Numbered from the stretch's first letter, positions 31,310 to 43,758 are shown. The stretch is DNA of 64,000 nucleotides from Eonycteris spelaea (GCA_003508835.1 PUFA01000006.1:9920001-9984000); one strand, 5' to 3'. The notes: generated by a model not told the origin, from the sequence alone. Program-made: numbers and translations.

Positions 31310-31818
31310 ATGTGGTTAAGTCTACTCCTAGTGATGAGTATGATAAGCTGAGTAAGTCGACCCAAAGATAGTTAGGTCCTAAATCCTGGAACCTACAAAT
31401 GTTACCTCATGAGGAAAAAGGGCATTTACAGAAGTGATGATATTAAGGATTTTGACATGAAGAGATCCTGGATATCTAGGTGGGCCCTAAATCCAATCAC
31501 AAAAGTTGTTTTAAAAGAGAAGCAGAGGAGATTTGACACACAGAGAAGAGGAGGAGGCAATGTGACCACGGAGGCAGAGATTAGAGTGATGGGGCCACAA
31601 GCAAAGGAATGCTAGCAGCCACCAGAACCTGGGAGAGTCCAGGAATGGTTTCTTCCCAAGAAGCTCCAGGGGCAGTGAAACCCTGCCAACCCCATGCTTT
31701 CAGCCCCTGTGAAACTGATATTGAACTTCTCCTCTTGGACTATGAGAGAATACATTTCTATTGTTTTAAGCCATGAAGTTTGTGGTAATTTGTTGGCCAG
31801 CCACAGGAACTAATACAA
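31310..31818 (+). mobile_element. MaLR (MLT1-like) solo LTR, sense
   Basis: It shows the same internal landmarks as the LTR at 16520: GGTGGGCCCTAAATCCAATC, GGAGGCAGAGATTAGAGTG, CCACCAGAACCTGGGAGAG, TTCTATTGTTTTAAGCCATG and GGAACTAATACAATG. The 5' end is less clear. No internal provirus is present. Confidence 0.75.
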
Positions 31819-31909
31819 TGAGAATAGTCACTTCTTGTACTGCTTAGTTCATTTTGAGGGCAAATATCATGACTTAATAAAGGTGACAAACAACTAAAAT
31901 AACATATGA

Positions 31910-32168
31910 TAATAATTTCAGCAAGCATTTGTGTAGTGCTTACAATGTGCCGGGTCGATTATAAGCATTTGAAATATACTCACTCATTCAGTCTTCATAA
32001 CAACCACATGAGGGGTTCTATTATTACTTTGATTTTAAATGGGGACTTTGAAGCACAAGAAGTTAGATAACTTGGTCAGCGTTATGTAACTAATAAGTAG
32101 TGGGGCCAGGACCTGAACCCAGACAGTCTGGTTCCAAAAGTCCATGCTATTAAACACTGCCGCACAGA
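31910..32168 (-). mobile_element. MIR SINE, antisense
   Basis: GTGTAGTGCTTACAATGTGC, CATAACAACCACATGAGGGG, GTAACTAATAAGTAGTGGGG and ACCTGAACCCAGACAGTCTG; full-length. Confidence 0.92.
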
Positions 32169-32319
32169 GCTTTGCACTGACTCATTCAACAAAGGACACT
32201 GTGACAATGTCTAAAGCTTTTTCAAGCCTCTGGCTACTTCCTCTTCTCCATGTTTTCTGTGTTCACTGCATTTGCCTACTTCTATTTGTTGTCCTTTATC
32301 TTTAATACCTTTTCTACTT

Positions 32320-34033
32320 TTAATATCCTTGTGTGATCTTGATATCAGAGTAATTCTGGCCTCATAAAATGAGTAGGTAAAAGTTGCCTTTTTCGATTTT
32401 CTGAAAGAGTTTATATAGCATTGGTAGTATTTCTTTCTTGAATCTTTAGTGGAAATTACTAGAAAACCCATCTGGCCTGGGTTGTAGAAAGTTTTAAACC
32501 AAGAATTTAGGTTCTTTAATAGATAAAGGGCTATTCAGGTTATCTTCTTGAGTGAGTTCAGATAGCTCGTGTCTTTCAAGGAATTTGTCCATTTCATCTA
32601 AGTTGTTTACTGTATTGGCATAATGTTGGCCATAATATTACCTTATTATTCTTTTAATGTCTGTAGGATCCCTTTCATTCCTATTGGTAATTTGTATCTT
32701 CTCTTTTTTTTCTAATCAGTCTTACTAGAGGTTTATCAATTTTGTTGATCTTTTCAAAGAATCAGCTTTTCATGTCATTGATTTTTTTTCTCTATAGTTT
32801 TTCTGCTTTCTGTTTCATCAGTTTCTCTCATCTTTATTATTTCCTTCTTTATGCTTATTCGCATTTCATTTGCTCTTCTTTTTTCTAGCTTCTTAAGGTA
32901 GAAGCTGAGATTAATGACTTGCGATCTTTCTTTTCTAATGCAGGTGTTTTAATGCTATAAATTTTCCCCTAAGTACTGCTTTAACTATATCCCATAAATG
33001 TTAATATGTAATATTTTTGTTTTTATTTAGTTCAAAATATTTTCTAATATCACTTGTGATTTTTCTTTCACCCATGAGTTATTCTGAAGCGTGTTGTTAT
33101 GTTTCCAGGTATTAGGATTTTCACAATACCTTTCTGTTATTGATTTCAAGCATAATTCTGTTATGTGCAAAGAATATACTTTGTATAATTTTGATTCTTT
33201 TATATTTATTGAGACTTATTTTATGATCTAGAATATGTATTCTGTTGTCATTTGGTTCTATATATCTAAGTTAGTGTTCTACATGTCTAAATTAGATTAG
33301 TAGCATTGTTTAAGTCTTTTAAATCTTTACTAATTTTTCTGTGTACCTGTTTTATCAATTACTAAGAGAGAAGAATTTAAATCTAACTGTAATTGTAAAT
33401 TTGCCTCCTTCTTTTTAGTTCTATCGGTTTTTGCTTTAAGTGTTTTGAAGCTCTGGTACTGGATGCATACACATATAGGATTGTATGTCCTCTTGATGAA
33501 TTTGACCCTTTTATCACTATGAAATAATTGTCTTTTTCCCTGGTAATATTCCTTGTTCTGAAGTCTACTTTGCCTAATATTGATACAGTCACAACTTTCT
33601 TATGGTTATTGTTTGCATGGTACATCTTTTTCATCCTTTTACCTTTAACCTATACACATCTTTATTTTTAAAGTAGATTTCTTATAGGAAGCATATAGTT
33701 GAGTCTTGCTTTTTCATCCAATATGAACATTTCTGCCTTTCGATTGGGTTGTTTAAACAATTTACATTTATTGTAATTATTGTTATGGTTGGGTTTAAAT
33801 TGACCATCTTGCTATTTGTTTTCCATTTATCCCAACTGTTCCTTCTTTCTTTTTTTAGCCCAATTTTGGATTATTCAAGTTTCTTATTTATCATTTCCTT
33901 TTATCTTTATTATTGGCTTATTGCCTATATGTCTTTGTTTTATCTTTTTTAGTAGTTGTTTTCATGTTTATAATATACATAGTTAACTTTTACTTGTTTA
34001 TCTCCAAATAGTATTTATCGCTTTGTGTATAGT
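32320..34033 (-). mobile_element. L1 LINE (old), ORF2 endonuclease to RT part
   Basis: This is minus-strand L1 ORF2. SFYEARITLI is readable near 32370. The region around 32465 corresponds to the PGPDG region in reverse (CCCATCTGGCCTGGG). The endonuclease domain appears at 33600-33430 with KVDFRTRNITREKDNYF and HTILYVYA. TTGTTGATCTTTTCAAAGAA near 32740 is another landmark. Multiple stops and indels make it dead. It continues at 34460 after the solo LTR, so the LTR inserted into this L1. Confidence 0.9.
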
Positions 34034-34459
34034 TGTTCGCAATCTCCGCAGGAGCTTCCCAGGTATGATCTGAAAAAGGCCCCCATACACAGAGGGCAAG
34101 GAGAGACTGAGGAAAGAAATAGTCCTCTCCAGATTGGTATGTGGCAGCTTTATTGAGCAAGGGAACTTACTTATGAGGCTTGCCTTGGATGGCCACAAGA
34201 CAAGTAGTTTTGCACACCCACCTGCCAAATCTTAAAAGTTTATATAGAGGTCTTAACTGGGATCAGTTACATATACCATCCAGAGAGTCTTAACGCCACA
34301 TTTCTGCCTCAAGGCCATATACTTAGGGCAGCTTCTGGGAAGGGGGAAGGCAAGTGGAACCCACACCAAGGACAGGGGTGAGGTGGGGAGCCTCCGATTG
34401 CTGGAGTCCAGCTCACAGAGTAACCGGCGATCACATCTTCTCAATGACATCCTCTAACA
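34034..34459 (-). mobile_element. Complete solo endogenous retrovirus LTR
   Basis: The 426-bp element runs on the minus strand from TGTTAGAGGATGTC (right end, 34459) to GATTGCGAACA (left end, 34034), with matching TGTT/AACA ends. It is flanked by a perfect 5-bp target-site duplication, ATAGT (34029-34033 and 34460-34464). On the minus strand it carries a TATA box (CTATATAAAC, 34248-34239) and a polyadenylation signal AATAAA (34154-34149) about 95 bp downstream. U3, R and U5 are therefore all present. No provirus interior remains, implying LTR-LTR recombination. It is better preserved than the surrounding L1, so younger. I cannot assign the family from memory. Confidence 0.9.
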
Positions 34460-34646
34460 ATAGTGTAAGAACTTTAAAACTATATATGTCTATTTCTTCC
34501 CTCTTGTCCTTTGTGCTATTATTATATGCATCATTTAATGGTCAGTTATGTCTTGAAATATCTTAAAATGAGAAAACATGATTTTTATATTTACTCACTG
34601 TTTAGACATTCTTTTTATTTTTATTTTTGTATTTCCATCTCTCTCT

Positions 34647-34698
<52 letters not shown>

Positions 34699-36240
34699 AT
34701 TTCTTTTAGCCTAAAGAACTGTTAACATTTTTGGTAGTGCAGATATGTTGTAATTCTTTCAGTGTGTTTTTTTGTTTGTTTGTTTCAAAGTTCTATTTGA
34801 GAGAAATTTTTACTGGGTAAAGAATTCTACGTTGGTGGGTTTTTTCTTCTAGTGTTTTAAAGATGTCTATCCATTGCTATCTGACTTGAATAGTTTATGA
34901 TAAAAAACATGCCGTAATTATTGTCTTTGGTCCTCTGTAAAGTGTCGTTTTCACTGGCCGCTTTTAAGATTTTATTTCTTGAGCAATATTTTTCTCTATA
35001 TTTATTCTTCTTGGATGCATGCTCCTTGGATATTTGATTTTGTAGTTTTCATCATATTTAGAAAATGTTTAAGCCATTATATGCTCAATTACTTTTTCTG
35101 TCCCCTTCCTCCGCATATCTCTTTTCCTCCTAGAACTCCAAGTTCATTAATGTTAGATCGTTTGACATTGTCCCACAGGTCACTGATGCTCTGTTAATTT
35201 TTATTCTGTCTTCTGTTTCTCTGTGCTTCATTTTGGATAATATCTAATACTGTGTCTTCAAGTTCACTGATCTTTTCTTCTGAAGTTCCTAATTTGTTGA
35301 TAATCTAATTCAGTGTATTTTTAATTTCAGATGTTGTATTTTAGTCTCCATATGTTTAAGGTTTTTTTACATTTCCTTTCTCTTGTCCTCATGTTTATGT
35401 TTTCCTCTACTTCTTGAACATGTGGAATGTATTTATTAAAGCTGTTTTAATATCTTTGTCTGCTAGTTATTTCATCCCCATCGTTTCTGAGTATGTTTTT
35501 ATTTATATTGTTTTTCCAGGTTAACAAGTTTATTTGCATGCCTGGTAATTTTTTATTGGATGCTGGAAATTGTTAATTTTATATTCTTGGTTGCTAAATC
35601 TTTCTTTAGAATATAGTTCAGTTACCTAGAATTGGTTTGATCCTTTCAGGGATTGCTTTTAAGCTTTATTATGACAGGTTCGCAGCAGCATTTATTCTAG
35701 GACTAATGGTCATAGGAGTGGCCATGCCCTTCTGAGGATTCTAATTCATATTACATGGTCTTTCTACTCTGATGTGAACACAGACTATTCCCAGCCCTAT
35801 GTGAATTCTAGGAATTGTTCTGCTTACTCCTTCCTGGTAGTTTTGAGTAGTGTCCTCCATGCATGTGCAAATTTATACTCAGCCAAAAACTCCAGGGAGG
35901 CCTGTCAGTATCTAGAACTGTAGACTGACTCTCTCTCCCCTTCCCACCCTCTTCCTCTCCCTCTCCTTTCACTCTCCCTCTCCCTCCCCCTCTCCCTTTC
36001 TATTCTGCGGCACCCTTCTCTCTGGTTCTCTGTCCCACAAATTCAAGCCACTTTGCCCTTCTGGATCTCTAATCTCAGTCTCCCCGACTCAGTGAGACCA
36101 CTGAGCTCTGTTTGAGTTCTCCCTCCCTGTACTGCATCCTGGACACTGCTTAAAGACAGTAAGCTGGTACAATCATAGGGCTCACTTTGTTTCTTTCTCA
36201 GAGATCATAGGCCTGAATTATCTGTCAATGAATGTCTGGA
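34460..36240 (-). mobile_element. L1 LINE (old), inter-ORF, ORF1 and 5' UTR
   Basis: This is the continuation of the same minus-strand L1 on the far side of the LTR. Landmarks in plus orientation are GATTTTATTTCTTGAGCAAT, TTCTTGGATGCATGCTCCTT, TTGTCCCACAGGTCACTGAT, GTCTTCAAGTTCACTGATC and TTGGATGCTGGAAATTG, which are the reverse of L1M/HAL1-type ORF1 and 5' sequence. A pyrimidine-rich stretch at 35930-36000 (CTCTCCCTCTCCCTCCCC) lies in the 5' UTR part. The element is 3'-truncated within the RT. Confidence 0.8.
34637..34697. repeat. (TC)n microsatellite
   Basis: About 60 bp of TC units with a single TTTTCTC interruption near the start, inside the L1 copy. Confidence 0.95.
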
Positions 36241-36960
36241 AAACATTGCTTTATGTATTTTGTCCAGTTTTTCAGTTGTTTAAGACAGAAAGATAAACCT
36301 GGTTCCTGTTTCTCCAGTGGAAGTCTCTCACATCTTTTTGAAGATATTCCATGTTGGTAGTTAGTAGGTTCCTTTCTTTAAAGAAACTCATTTCAGACAT
36401 GGCTTTTGAATATTTAAGAGGTAGATCTGTGTTTAAGTTAACAAAGACATACATCTAGATAAATCAAAATAGGATGTAGGAGACTTAGAGACTAATTTAT
36501 TATTATTAAAATGTCCAGAGGTTGAAAACAAATTTCAGAGTAGGGCTAAGGCTGCCTAGGTTGTGATTTACTGAGGGTCCATGGTTGTACAGGGCTGTAA
36601 ACAGTTACTGAGTCTTGGCTATAAGATCCTTAACTGCCCTACTATCTATTTAAATTTCTTCTTTGTTAGTGATCTTCAATGTTTAAATGTTTAGTTTGAT
36701 GCCTCATCCCAATATTCAAACAAGGAGTAAAACACTCAGAACCATTGAGATAAATATCAAAATTATAGTGAGAAGGTCGGACAAAGAGAATACTAATGGT
36801 GTTTAAACTGTGGAACCTTCCACCAACTACTAACTGGCTGACCCCAGAATTAATATTTTTCTCCATGTCCTTGCTGGCCACACTGAAAATAAGTGAGGCT
36901 AATTACAACAATCTGTCACTGGGCCAGGTTATGGGGGCAATAAATCAGCCTGAACTATTA
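36240..36960. other. Stretch without recognised features
   Basis: AT-rich DNA, with no exon or repeat recognised with confidence. Confidence 0.35.
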
Positions 36961-36963
36961 ACC

Positions 36964-36965
<2 letters not shown>

Positions 36966-37012
<47 letters not shown>

Positions 37013-37050
37013 CGCCGTGAGCGAGAGAGGGAGAGCGCGTGTGTGCTTAA
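36966..37050. repeat. (GT)n(GC)n repeat with GAGAG/GTGTG flank
   Basis: About 38 bases of GT run directly into GCGCGCGCGCGCC, then GAGCGAGAGAGGGAGAGCGC. The GT/GC junction is alternating purine-pyrimidine (Z-DNA prone), like the tract at 5454-5518. Confidence 0.95.
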
Positions 37051-37079
37051 GAGAGTACATATGCAAGTATGCATGTTCA

Positions 37080-37242
37080 CATACTTATTTAGCATCTTAT
37101 ATGTACCAGGCATCTTATTTAATCTTTGTAATAACCCTGTAAATTCAGTTTTTAGGTATTACATATCAGGTTTTTGATGAAAAACCTGAGATCCAGAAAT
37201 ACCTTGCTCAAGTTTTTCCACTGCACCATGCTACCTCTCCTG
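37080..37242 (-). mobile_element. MIR SINE, antisense, degraded
   Basis: TTAGCATCTTATATGTACCA, GGCATCTTATTTAATCTTTG and TAATAACCCTGTAAATTC mark the 5' part of an antisense MIR. TTGATGAAAAACCTGAGATC is the core. Confidence 0.75.
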
Positions 37243-37244
37243 GA

Positions 37245-38470
37245 CTACTGTCAGTAACACCATAATTCAGTTATCAATCGACCAGAAACACAACCTTGGG
37301 CCATTCATCTTGTAATCATGTACCAAGTTTGGGTCACAAGAGACATTGTAAGACAGACCTAGATAAATAATCACAGTGTCTTTCATTAGAAAAAGAATTT
37401 AAAGTTCATAATTTATGTAGAGTAGATCAAGACAACTCTAAGGCAGTGAGGACAGTAAATTATTATCTATACAGGCCAATTTAACTGAAAAAGACTGATA
37501 CATCTCCAATACTATACCATCTGTCACTCAAAGACAAACCTCATTTGAGGTTGTAGTCAGTCACTATTAGCAAAGGCTAACAGTGTTTGCAACTCTGTCT
37601 TTTAAACTTACGATCTTTATAAAGAGGCTTTACATTTGAGATTGCTACCATGGAATAATTTTTTTGTGGTCATTTTCCAGTTGTGCTGTGCTGTATAAAG
37701 TCCTACATCAAAGTTATATAATTTTTTTCTGCTTTGCCAGTAGTTTCCTTCATTTAGCTCACCATGATGAAGCTACATCAGGCTCCTATTATAATTTTTC
37801 CTGCCTGTGCCCTGGCCTGTGTACTGGTTGTATTTCAAGACTTCACCATTCAATAGTAGGCTCAATAAATATTTTTTGATTTAGCAATGCTAGTTATCTT
37901 ATTATTCATGTTATTTCTGGTACAATCTTGATTGTTGCTACTTAAAAACATATATGTAAAGTCCTTGGTAATAACTCAGAGTTTTTTCTATAAAGATGGA
38001 AATGCTACCGGCCTATACTTTGGTTTGTGGCTAATTGGATATTAGTGCCTTACTTTTGACATCTACACTAGTTTTTAAAATTCTTTTTCTGAATTATGAA
38101 TGAATATGCTATCCTTCATATTTAAGAATGATGGTCCCAATGCTTTCTAGTATTAGAGATAAGTTGCACTGACCTTGAGCATTTGCTGTTTATTTGGGTA
38201 GTGGCTAGGTAGGATTCATATATATTAGTGGTGTCAGTGAGGTTTTTTCCAATGTGAAATGTGCTAGCCTGTATAAGGATTAAATCTACTTCAATTTTAT
38301 TAGGCAATCAAGTCATACTTTTTATATGTAGAACAAAAATTCAAAATTCACATCTTGTTTTTTAATTCCTCTTCACCAAAATTTAAAGTGAAGCTAGTAG
38401 TAACTGAGTAGAAGAGAAATGATGTTTGTATTTGTGTGTATGTATATAGTAACACCTTGGTTATTAAATG
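37245..38470. other. Stretch without recognised features
   Basis: AT-rich DNA. Short open frames only. No recognised repeat boundaries. Confidence 0.35.
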
Positions 38471-38474
38471 GCCA

Positions 38475-38588
38475 TATAAGTAATAGACAAGAGGAAGGCT
38501 CCAGAGCCATGCTGCCTGCATTTGAATTCTGGCTCCTCTAATTACTATTAGAGTCAGCTTAATCAAATTACCTATCCTCTTTCTGTTC
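38475..38588 (+). mobile_element. MIR SINE fragment, sense
   Basis: GGCTCCAGAGCCATGCTGCC, TGCATTTGAATTCTGGCTCC and AATCAAATTACCTATCCTC, truncated where L1 sequence begins. Confidence 0.75.
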
Positions 38589-39035
38589 TTGTATCCTGTG
38601 ACTTTGATACATTTGCCTTAGTTCTAGTAGCTTTTTGGTCGATTTCTTAAGATTTTCTACAAACACAATTATGTTGTCTGCAAATAAATACAGTTTGTCC
38701 TTTTTCCTTTCTAACCTTTATATCTTTTTTTTCCCTACCTTATCTTGAACCTCCAGTATAACATTGAATAGACAACCAAATTGTCACTTCTGCCCTTAGG
38801 GGGAAAGCATTCAGTCTTTCACTAAATAAATGTTATTAGCTGTAGGTTTAGGTTGCATAGTCTTTATCAAGTTGAGCAAGTTTTCTTCTTTTCCTGGTTT
38901 GCTGAGAGTCGTTATGATTGGGTATTGAATTTTGTCAAATGCTTCTTCACCTATAGGGATGATCATGTGATCATCATCTTTATTCTGTTAATATGGTGAT
39001 TTACATTGATTGATTTCCAAATGTTGAATTTTTTT
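38588..39035 (-). mobile_element. L1 LINE ORF2 RT fragment, antisense
   Basis: TTGTCTGCAAATAAATACAG, TGAACCTCCAGTATAACATT, TGGTTTGCTGAGAGTCGTTA, AATTTTGTCAAATGCTTCTT and ATTGATTGATTTCCAAATGT are the reverse of the L1 RT region around the catalytic FADD and upstream. This is an insertion separate from the 32-36 kb L1. Confidence 0.88.
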
Positions 39036-40875
39036 CTTAATATAACAACAAAGAAATGGAGATATTCCAGTACACATTTCTGTGCATTTGTTGAAAACTG
39101 GCATATCTTAAAGGTAATTTAAAATCTCTAGGCTTATTCTTTAATTGTCTCTCAATTAAAAAAAACTATACGTTAAAGACATAATAATCAATAATATATA
39201 TTTTGGAGAGAACAAATGTTTCTATTGAGTCTTCATGATTAGCAATTTAAGTATATTTTAGTAAAATCTGAACCAATACAAAGAGTATAATATTTACATC
39301 AGCTTTCTTATCATTCACTTTTCCCATAATACTAAAAAAGTAATCTTAATTCTTCTGAGATCTTAATTTTTGAGAAATGAATATGCTAGATAATGAAGCT
39401 AGCTAGGTAATACATAATTGTTAAGAAGTAGTTCTCTGCATATTTAGAAATTATTTTGGAGTAGTATTCATAATAAGCAGAAGTTTCTAGGTGAAGAAAG
39501 GCTTGTTTCTTCATCTGGTGATAAAAGGTAGTTGGTGCCTTGATTTATCATGCTTGCTATTCAACCGTAATTATGATGACCATGACATAAAGGTATTTTT
39601 ATTGCCTGCTACTAGATATTCCTGGGTGTGTTTTATTATAGTGACTACATTTTTGTAAAGAGGCATTTAAATATAGTAAAGTAATTCATCTTGCCTACTA
39701 CCAATTCCAGTCCTACGAATGGAAACAGCACTGAGGGGGATGTAATCTTCCATTAAGGTTCTATTGCATAGCCCATGATCTCACAAGGCTTACTCTGACC
39801 ATTGCCCCAACAGACCTTTTGTACAAATAAAATTGAATCAAGCACATGAGTGAATAAGTGTGTCTGGATTTCAGCCCTGGAATCTCACTACCCTTCTTGT
39901 GTGCAAAGCTGCAGTTCCCAGCCTGCTTTGCACACGCACAGCCTGGTGTCAAACCCAATTAGGTGCTCCCATCTACTCTTTTACAGGATTGGCCTTTTCA
40001 GCTCCAAGAAGCAGCATGACCTGTTCCATTCAGCTGCCGCTCTCAGCCCATTCTTTAGCTTCTTCTCTTATGTTCCCATGGAGTGAGGCTCTGGGTTTGT
40101 CCTGCACATGCTCTCTGAGCAAGTCATTCACAAAGACAGCCTGCTCTCTAAGGAAAAGCAGTGAGCCAGTGAGGAAGGAGATGACGAATCACGCCCAGCC
40201 AGAGGGGAAGAGTAAGGCATATTAAAAACGACAGCAGTGCAGTGATCCCGCAGAGACTTGAATTGAGCTGGTATGTTTTTCCTGGAAATTCCAGCTCATT
40301 CCAGGCATTTATTTTTTCTGTAAAGGAGTGGAGTTAGGTTTGATTCTCTCCATGCAATGAAAACAATTTAGCAGCAGAGGCAATTAAGCCTTATTGACCA
40401 GCACTGCACAGAACTGCTAAATATACAGTAGACAGACCTTCCAAGGGAACACATGGAGTCATAATAACTTCCCTTTGTGTATTCTCTCAGAATACTTTTA
40501 TTTAGTTTGAGTGTGAGAGATAATCTGATACCATAAAGATAGTATAAAAATGGAGATTATTTGATAGAGAACAATCACATTTTAAGTATGTGACATTCTG
40601 TTACCATTATGTGGATAAATTCCTAGCTTTTAGCAGTTGGTTCAGTTCAACAAAGATACATGTTGAGCTACCTACCCACTAATGATGAATGAATGGTACT
40701 CTTTTCTGGGTGGCCAAAACCCAAGAAAAGCTGTGTATGGACCAACAGTGGAGAGAGGATAATGAAATTAGGAGAATATAGACTTCTCTGCTAATTGATG
40801 ATAGATGTATTGAACCTAGGAATGGCTGGTCTGAGGTGGCCGATTAGATGTATTCATAGTGAAAGGACCTCTATT
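39035..40875. other. Mostly unique DNA; repeat-free block at 39840-40460
   Basis: 39035-39700 is very AT-rich with nothing recognised. 39840-40460 is more balanced and repeat-free. It contains GCCTGCTTTGCACACGC, a palindromic CTGGAAATTCCAG (40282-40294) followed by CATTCCAGG (TEAD-like), and CTTATTGACC. Two overlapping plus-strand frames of 78 and 121 codons (39850-40225) have no domain. Possible regulatory DNA, but evidence is weak. Confidence 0.3.
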
Positions 40876-40879
40876 TGAT

Positions 40880-41330
40880 AATAACCAATTTTTTCTTATT
40901 ATCAAAGTAATATATTTTTATTATAGAAGATTCAGGGGGGAAAAAAAGTCAAGGGAGAGAAAAAAACATTACCCCAAAGTAACGCTGTTGACATTTTGTT
41001 TTAGATCCACCTAAGTCTTTATAAGTACATATATTTTTTATTTTAAAAAAAGGATCTTGTTATATATGTTCTTTTATAAACTGCTTTTATCACTACATTG
41101 TGAACATTTTTGTGTCGTTCAGTATTCTATTATATGAGGGTACAGTCGCTGATCCCCTTCTGATGGGATTTTAAGTTTCCAATCTTCCCTCTTACAGCAA
41201 TCCTTCAGGTAGCTAAATCTTTGTCAACACCCATGACTATTTTTCAAAACAGATTAGTAAACATGAAATTACTGAATCAAAAGGTGTATAAAGTACTATG
41301 GTTCTTGATGCATGTTTTTTTAAATTTCCC
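40880..41330 (-). mobile_element. L1 LINE 3' region, antisense
   Basis: AAGTAATATATTTTTATTAT, GTAACGCTGTTGACATTTTG, AACTGCTTTTATCACTAC, ATTGTGAACATTTTTGTGTC and TTACTGAATCAAAAGGTGTA follow the antisense L1M 3' UTR layout. Confidence 0.75.
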
Positions 41331-41985
41331 TCCAATTCATCTATCAATAGTGAGTAGATGAGGAAAGTCTAATTCTAAGCTAGACATTATTGAACAGTAT
41401 CAAGCTCTGTATTTGTATTTGTACACCCTAGCACTCTGGCTAAATCCTCAAACTTGATGCAGAGTGGTTTTCATTGCTCTCAGTATTCAGCACATGCCTT
41501 ATCACAAGCAGGTGGGAGATGAGAAAAGAGATGAATTTCTGAGAATCTAGTTCTCATGAGGTTCCCTGAAGCCCCAGGATGATGACAAATAAGGCAAGAA
41601 GACTGACATTTTATCTTTTTGTCCTAGGTCTTAGAGAAAGTTTGGATACTTATGAAAAACTGAAAGGATTTCTAATCTTCAAGAGCTTACTGTCTCGTCA
41701 GGAGAGAGAACACACATCTGTGTAAAGCAGACATCATGCACATAACAAATTCACATAATCGAAACTTATTTTCTTTCTGGTTAATGTTTTAAATAAGTTA
41801 GCCCATTGTTTATAAATAGAGTCTGACAGAATGTGGCCAAAATAGACTGGCTGGCTGGTTACTACTCTCCCTGTTTAAAAGTCACCTGTTGGTGTCCTAT
41901 CACACTTTATCCAGGAACTTTCATTTCTGGCAATGGTGGGCTAAGTGATTAGGACCACTGAGGACATCTAGAAAAGTTGAGAGTA
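41330..41985. other. Stretch without recognised features
   Basis: No recognised repeat or exon. Confidence 0.3.
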
Positions 41986-41989
41986 ATGG

Positions 41990-43215
41990 TCTTTTTGATT
42001 TTCTTAAATGTGTTGAAGAGCTAACAAAATAAAGTAGTACTGGGCAAAATCTAGGATAAAGCAAGAACCCAGAGAGGTAAGCTGAGCACTCAAAGCCTCT
42101 TTTTTTCTAAAAGCATTTGCTGGTCTGAAAGAAATATCTAGAAATCAAACTGAGTTTTTGGTAGCCTTATAGGACAAAGGAGATAGGAATCAAAACCTAG
42201 GACCTAACTTAGTTCAGAAATCAAATAAACCCTCCCCTTTTTAAAGCTGAGATCCTAAAGATCCTAAAGAACTACACCATAGGACTGAGTAACTGGAAAT
42301 AAACCAGCCCAGGGCAGTTCAAATTTGTGTCACTTAGGTCATTTAGGGAACATCAGACTCTTCACATAGACCAGAGTGGTCCCACCCTAGCAGTGTCCCC
42401 TTGGGCCTGACAGAAGCAAAGGAAATTTTTTTCTAGAGGGTGGCACCATTATCCTAGGACTCAAATTCATCTTTAAATAATTTTTTTCAAGTATAATGAC
42501 CAGCAATCAAAGATCATCAGTTCTACAAAATAACAAGATACCTGAGTTATAACCAACAGATGCAGCAGACACCACAAAATCTCACAAAAACTTCAGATAT
42601 TGTAATTATTAGACAAAATATTAAACAGCTGTGGTGACTACAATTAAAAAGACTTTTTTAATGAGCTTGAAAATATCCACAGGAACAGGAATCTATAAAA
42701 AGTGTAACAGATTTGAAAAAGAATGAAATAAAACTTCCAAAACTGAAAAACACAATGACCCAAATTAAGAACTCAGTGAACATATTTACAAGCAAATTAC
42801 ACATAGCTGAGGAGGGAACTGAAAAATGGAACTAAAGAAATTATCCACGATGCAGCAGAGGAGAGAAAATGATAGGACATCTATAAGACAGGATAAGAGA
42901 CACGAGAGAGAATAAGAAGACCTAACATGCTTTTAATGAGAGTCCCAGAAGATGAGGAGAAGCAATCTGTGACAGAGGCATATTTGAAGAGATGGCATTT
43001 TATCAAACCGATATAAAGACACCAAACCACAGATTCAGGAAGCCTCATGAGTACCAAGATGATAAGTTAAAAGCAATTCACTTAAACACGTCATAGTTTA
43101 ACTGTAGATAACCAAAGACAAATATTTAATAAATAAACAGATTACCCACAAAAAAGTAGGAGGTAGGCTGATGGCTAACCTCTCAATAGCAACAATAGAA
43201 GTCAGAAGACCAAGG
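41990..43215 (+). mobile_element. L1/HAL1 LINE 5' UTR and ORF1, sense
   Basis: Landmarks in the A-rich sense strand are CAGCAATCAAAGATCATCAG, TATTAAACAGCTGTGGTGAC, GAGGAGAGAAAATGATAGG, GAGAGTCCCAGAAGATGAGG, ACCACAGATTCAGGAAGCCT and AGCAACAATAGAAGTCAGAA. Together they are the ORF1 region of HAL1/L1M. No long frame survives. Confidence 0.82.
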
Positions 43216-43500
43216 CTTCCCCAGTTCTTTCTGCAAATTATTTGCTTTGCAAGGACCTCCTGCCAGGGGTGAGGGAGCAAACTCTGGTCCTCACTCCACT
43301 TGCCAGACAGAACCTGTGCCTGGCTCTGGGCTGCTTCTGCCTAGAGAAAGGGGTGCCTGTTCTAGTTCCCACAAAGCTTTCTTCTACTTGCTAAGCCATG
43401 TACCAGTGAGGCAGCACCTGCCCAGAGAAGGTACCATGTTTTAATTTGCATAAATTAACCAAACAAGCTAGCAGCAGCTCTGTGGAAGGGAGTAAAATGA
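43215..43500. other. Non-L1 insert or unique spacer inside L1
   Basis: A GC-richer, non-A-rich segment interrupts the L1 (CCTGCCAGGGGTGAGGGAGC ... CTGGGCTGCTTCTGCC). I do not recognise it. It may be an insertion or a separate unique segment between two L1 fragments. Confidence 0.35.
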
Positions 43501-43758
43501 CTTCAGTATGTCTCTAATAGTTTTGAAGTTATACGTTCTTTCTGTTCTTCCCATCAGTGGGCCCAGTCAGAGGAAAACAGCTTAGATGGATATCCCGGAA
43601 GGAAAATTAAAGCCATTTTGAGGCAAACAAACAAAAAAACAGAGTTTGCCACTATTAAGTATAAATAGACTTAATTTTTTATTAAAAGACAAAAATTGTC
43701 GCAATGCATAATAATTCGCCTGTCTGCTATTAACAGAAGACACACCTAAAATATAAGC
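43500..43758 (+). mobile_element. L1/HAL1 LINE, sense, middle fragment
   Basis: The A-rich segment GAGTTTGCCACTATTAAG, TTTTATTAAAAGACAAAAAT and AACAGAAGACACACCTAAAA matches the L1 region after ORF1. It is cut by the MITE that follows. Confidence 0.6.

Noticed and set aside
33383..33634. 83-codon minus-strand frame
   Set aside because: The translation matches the L1 endonuclease domain (KVDFRTRNITREKDNYF). It is part of the dead L1 at 32-36 kb.
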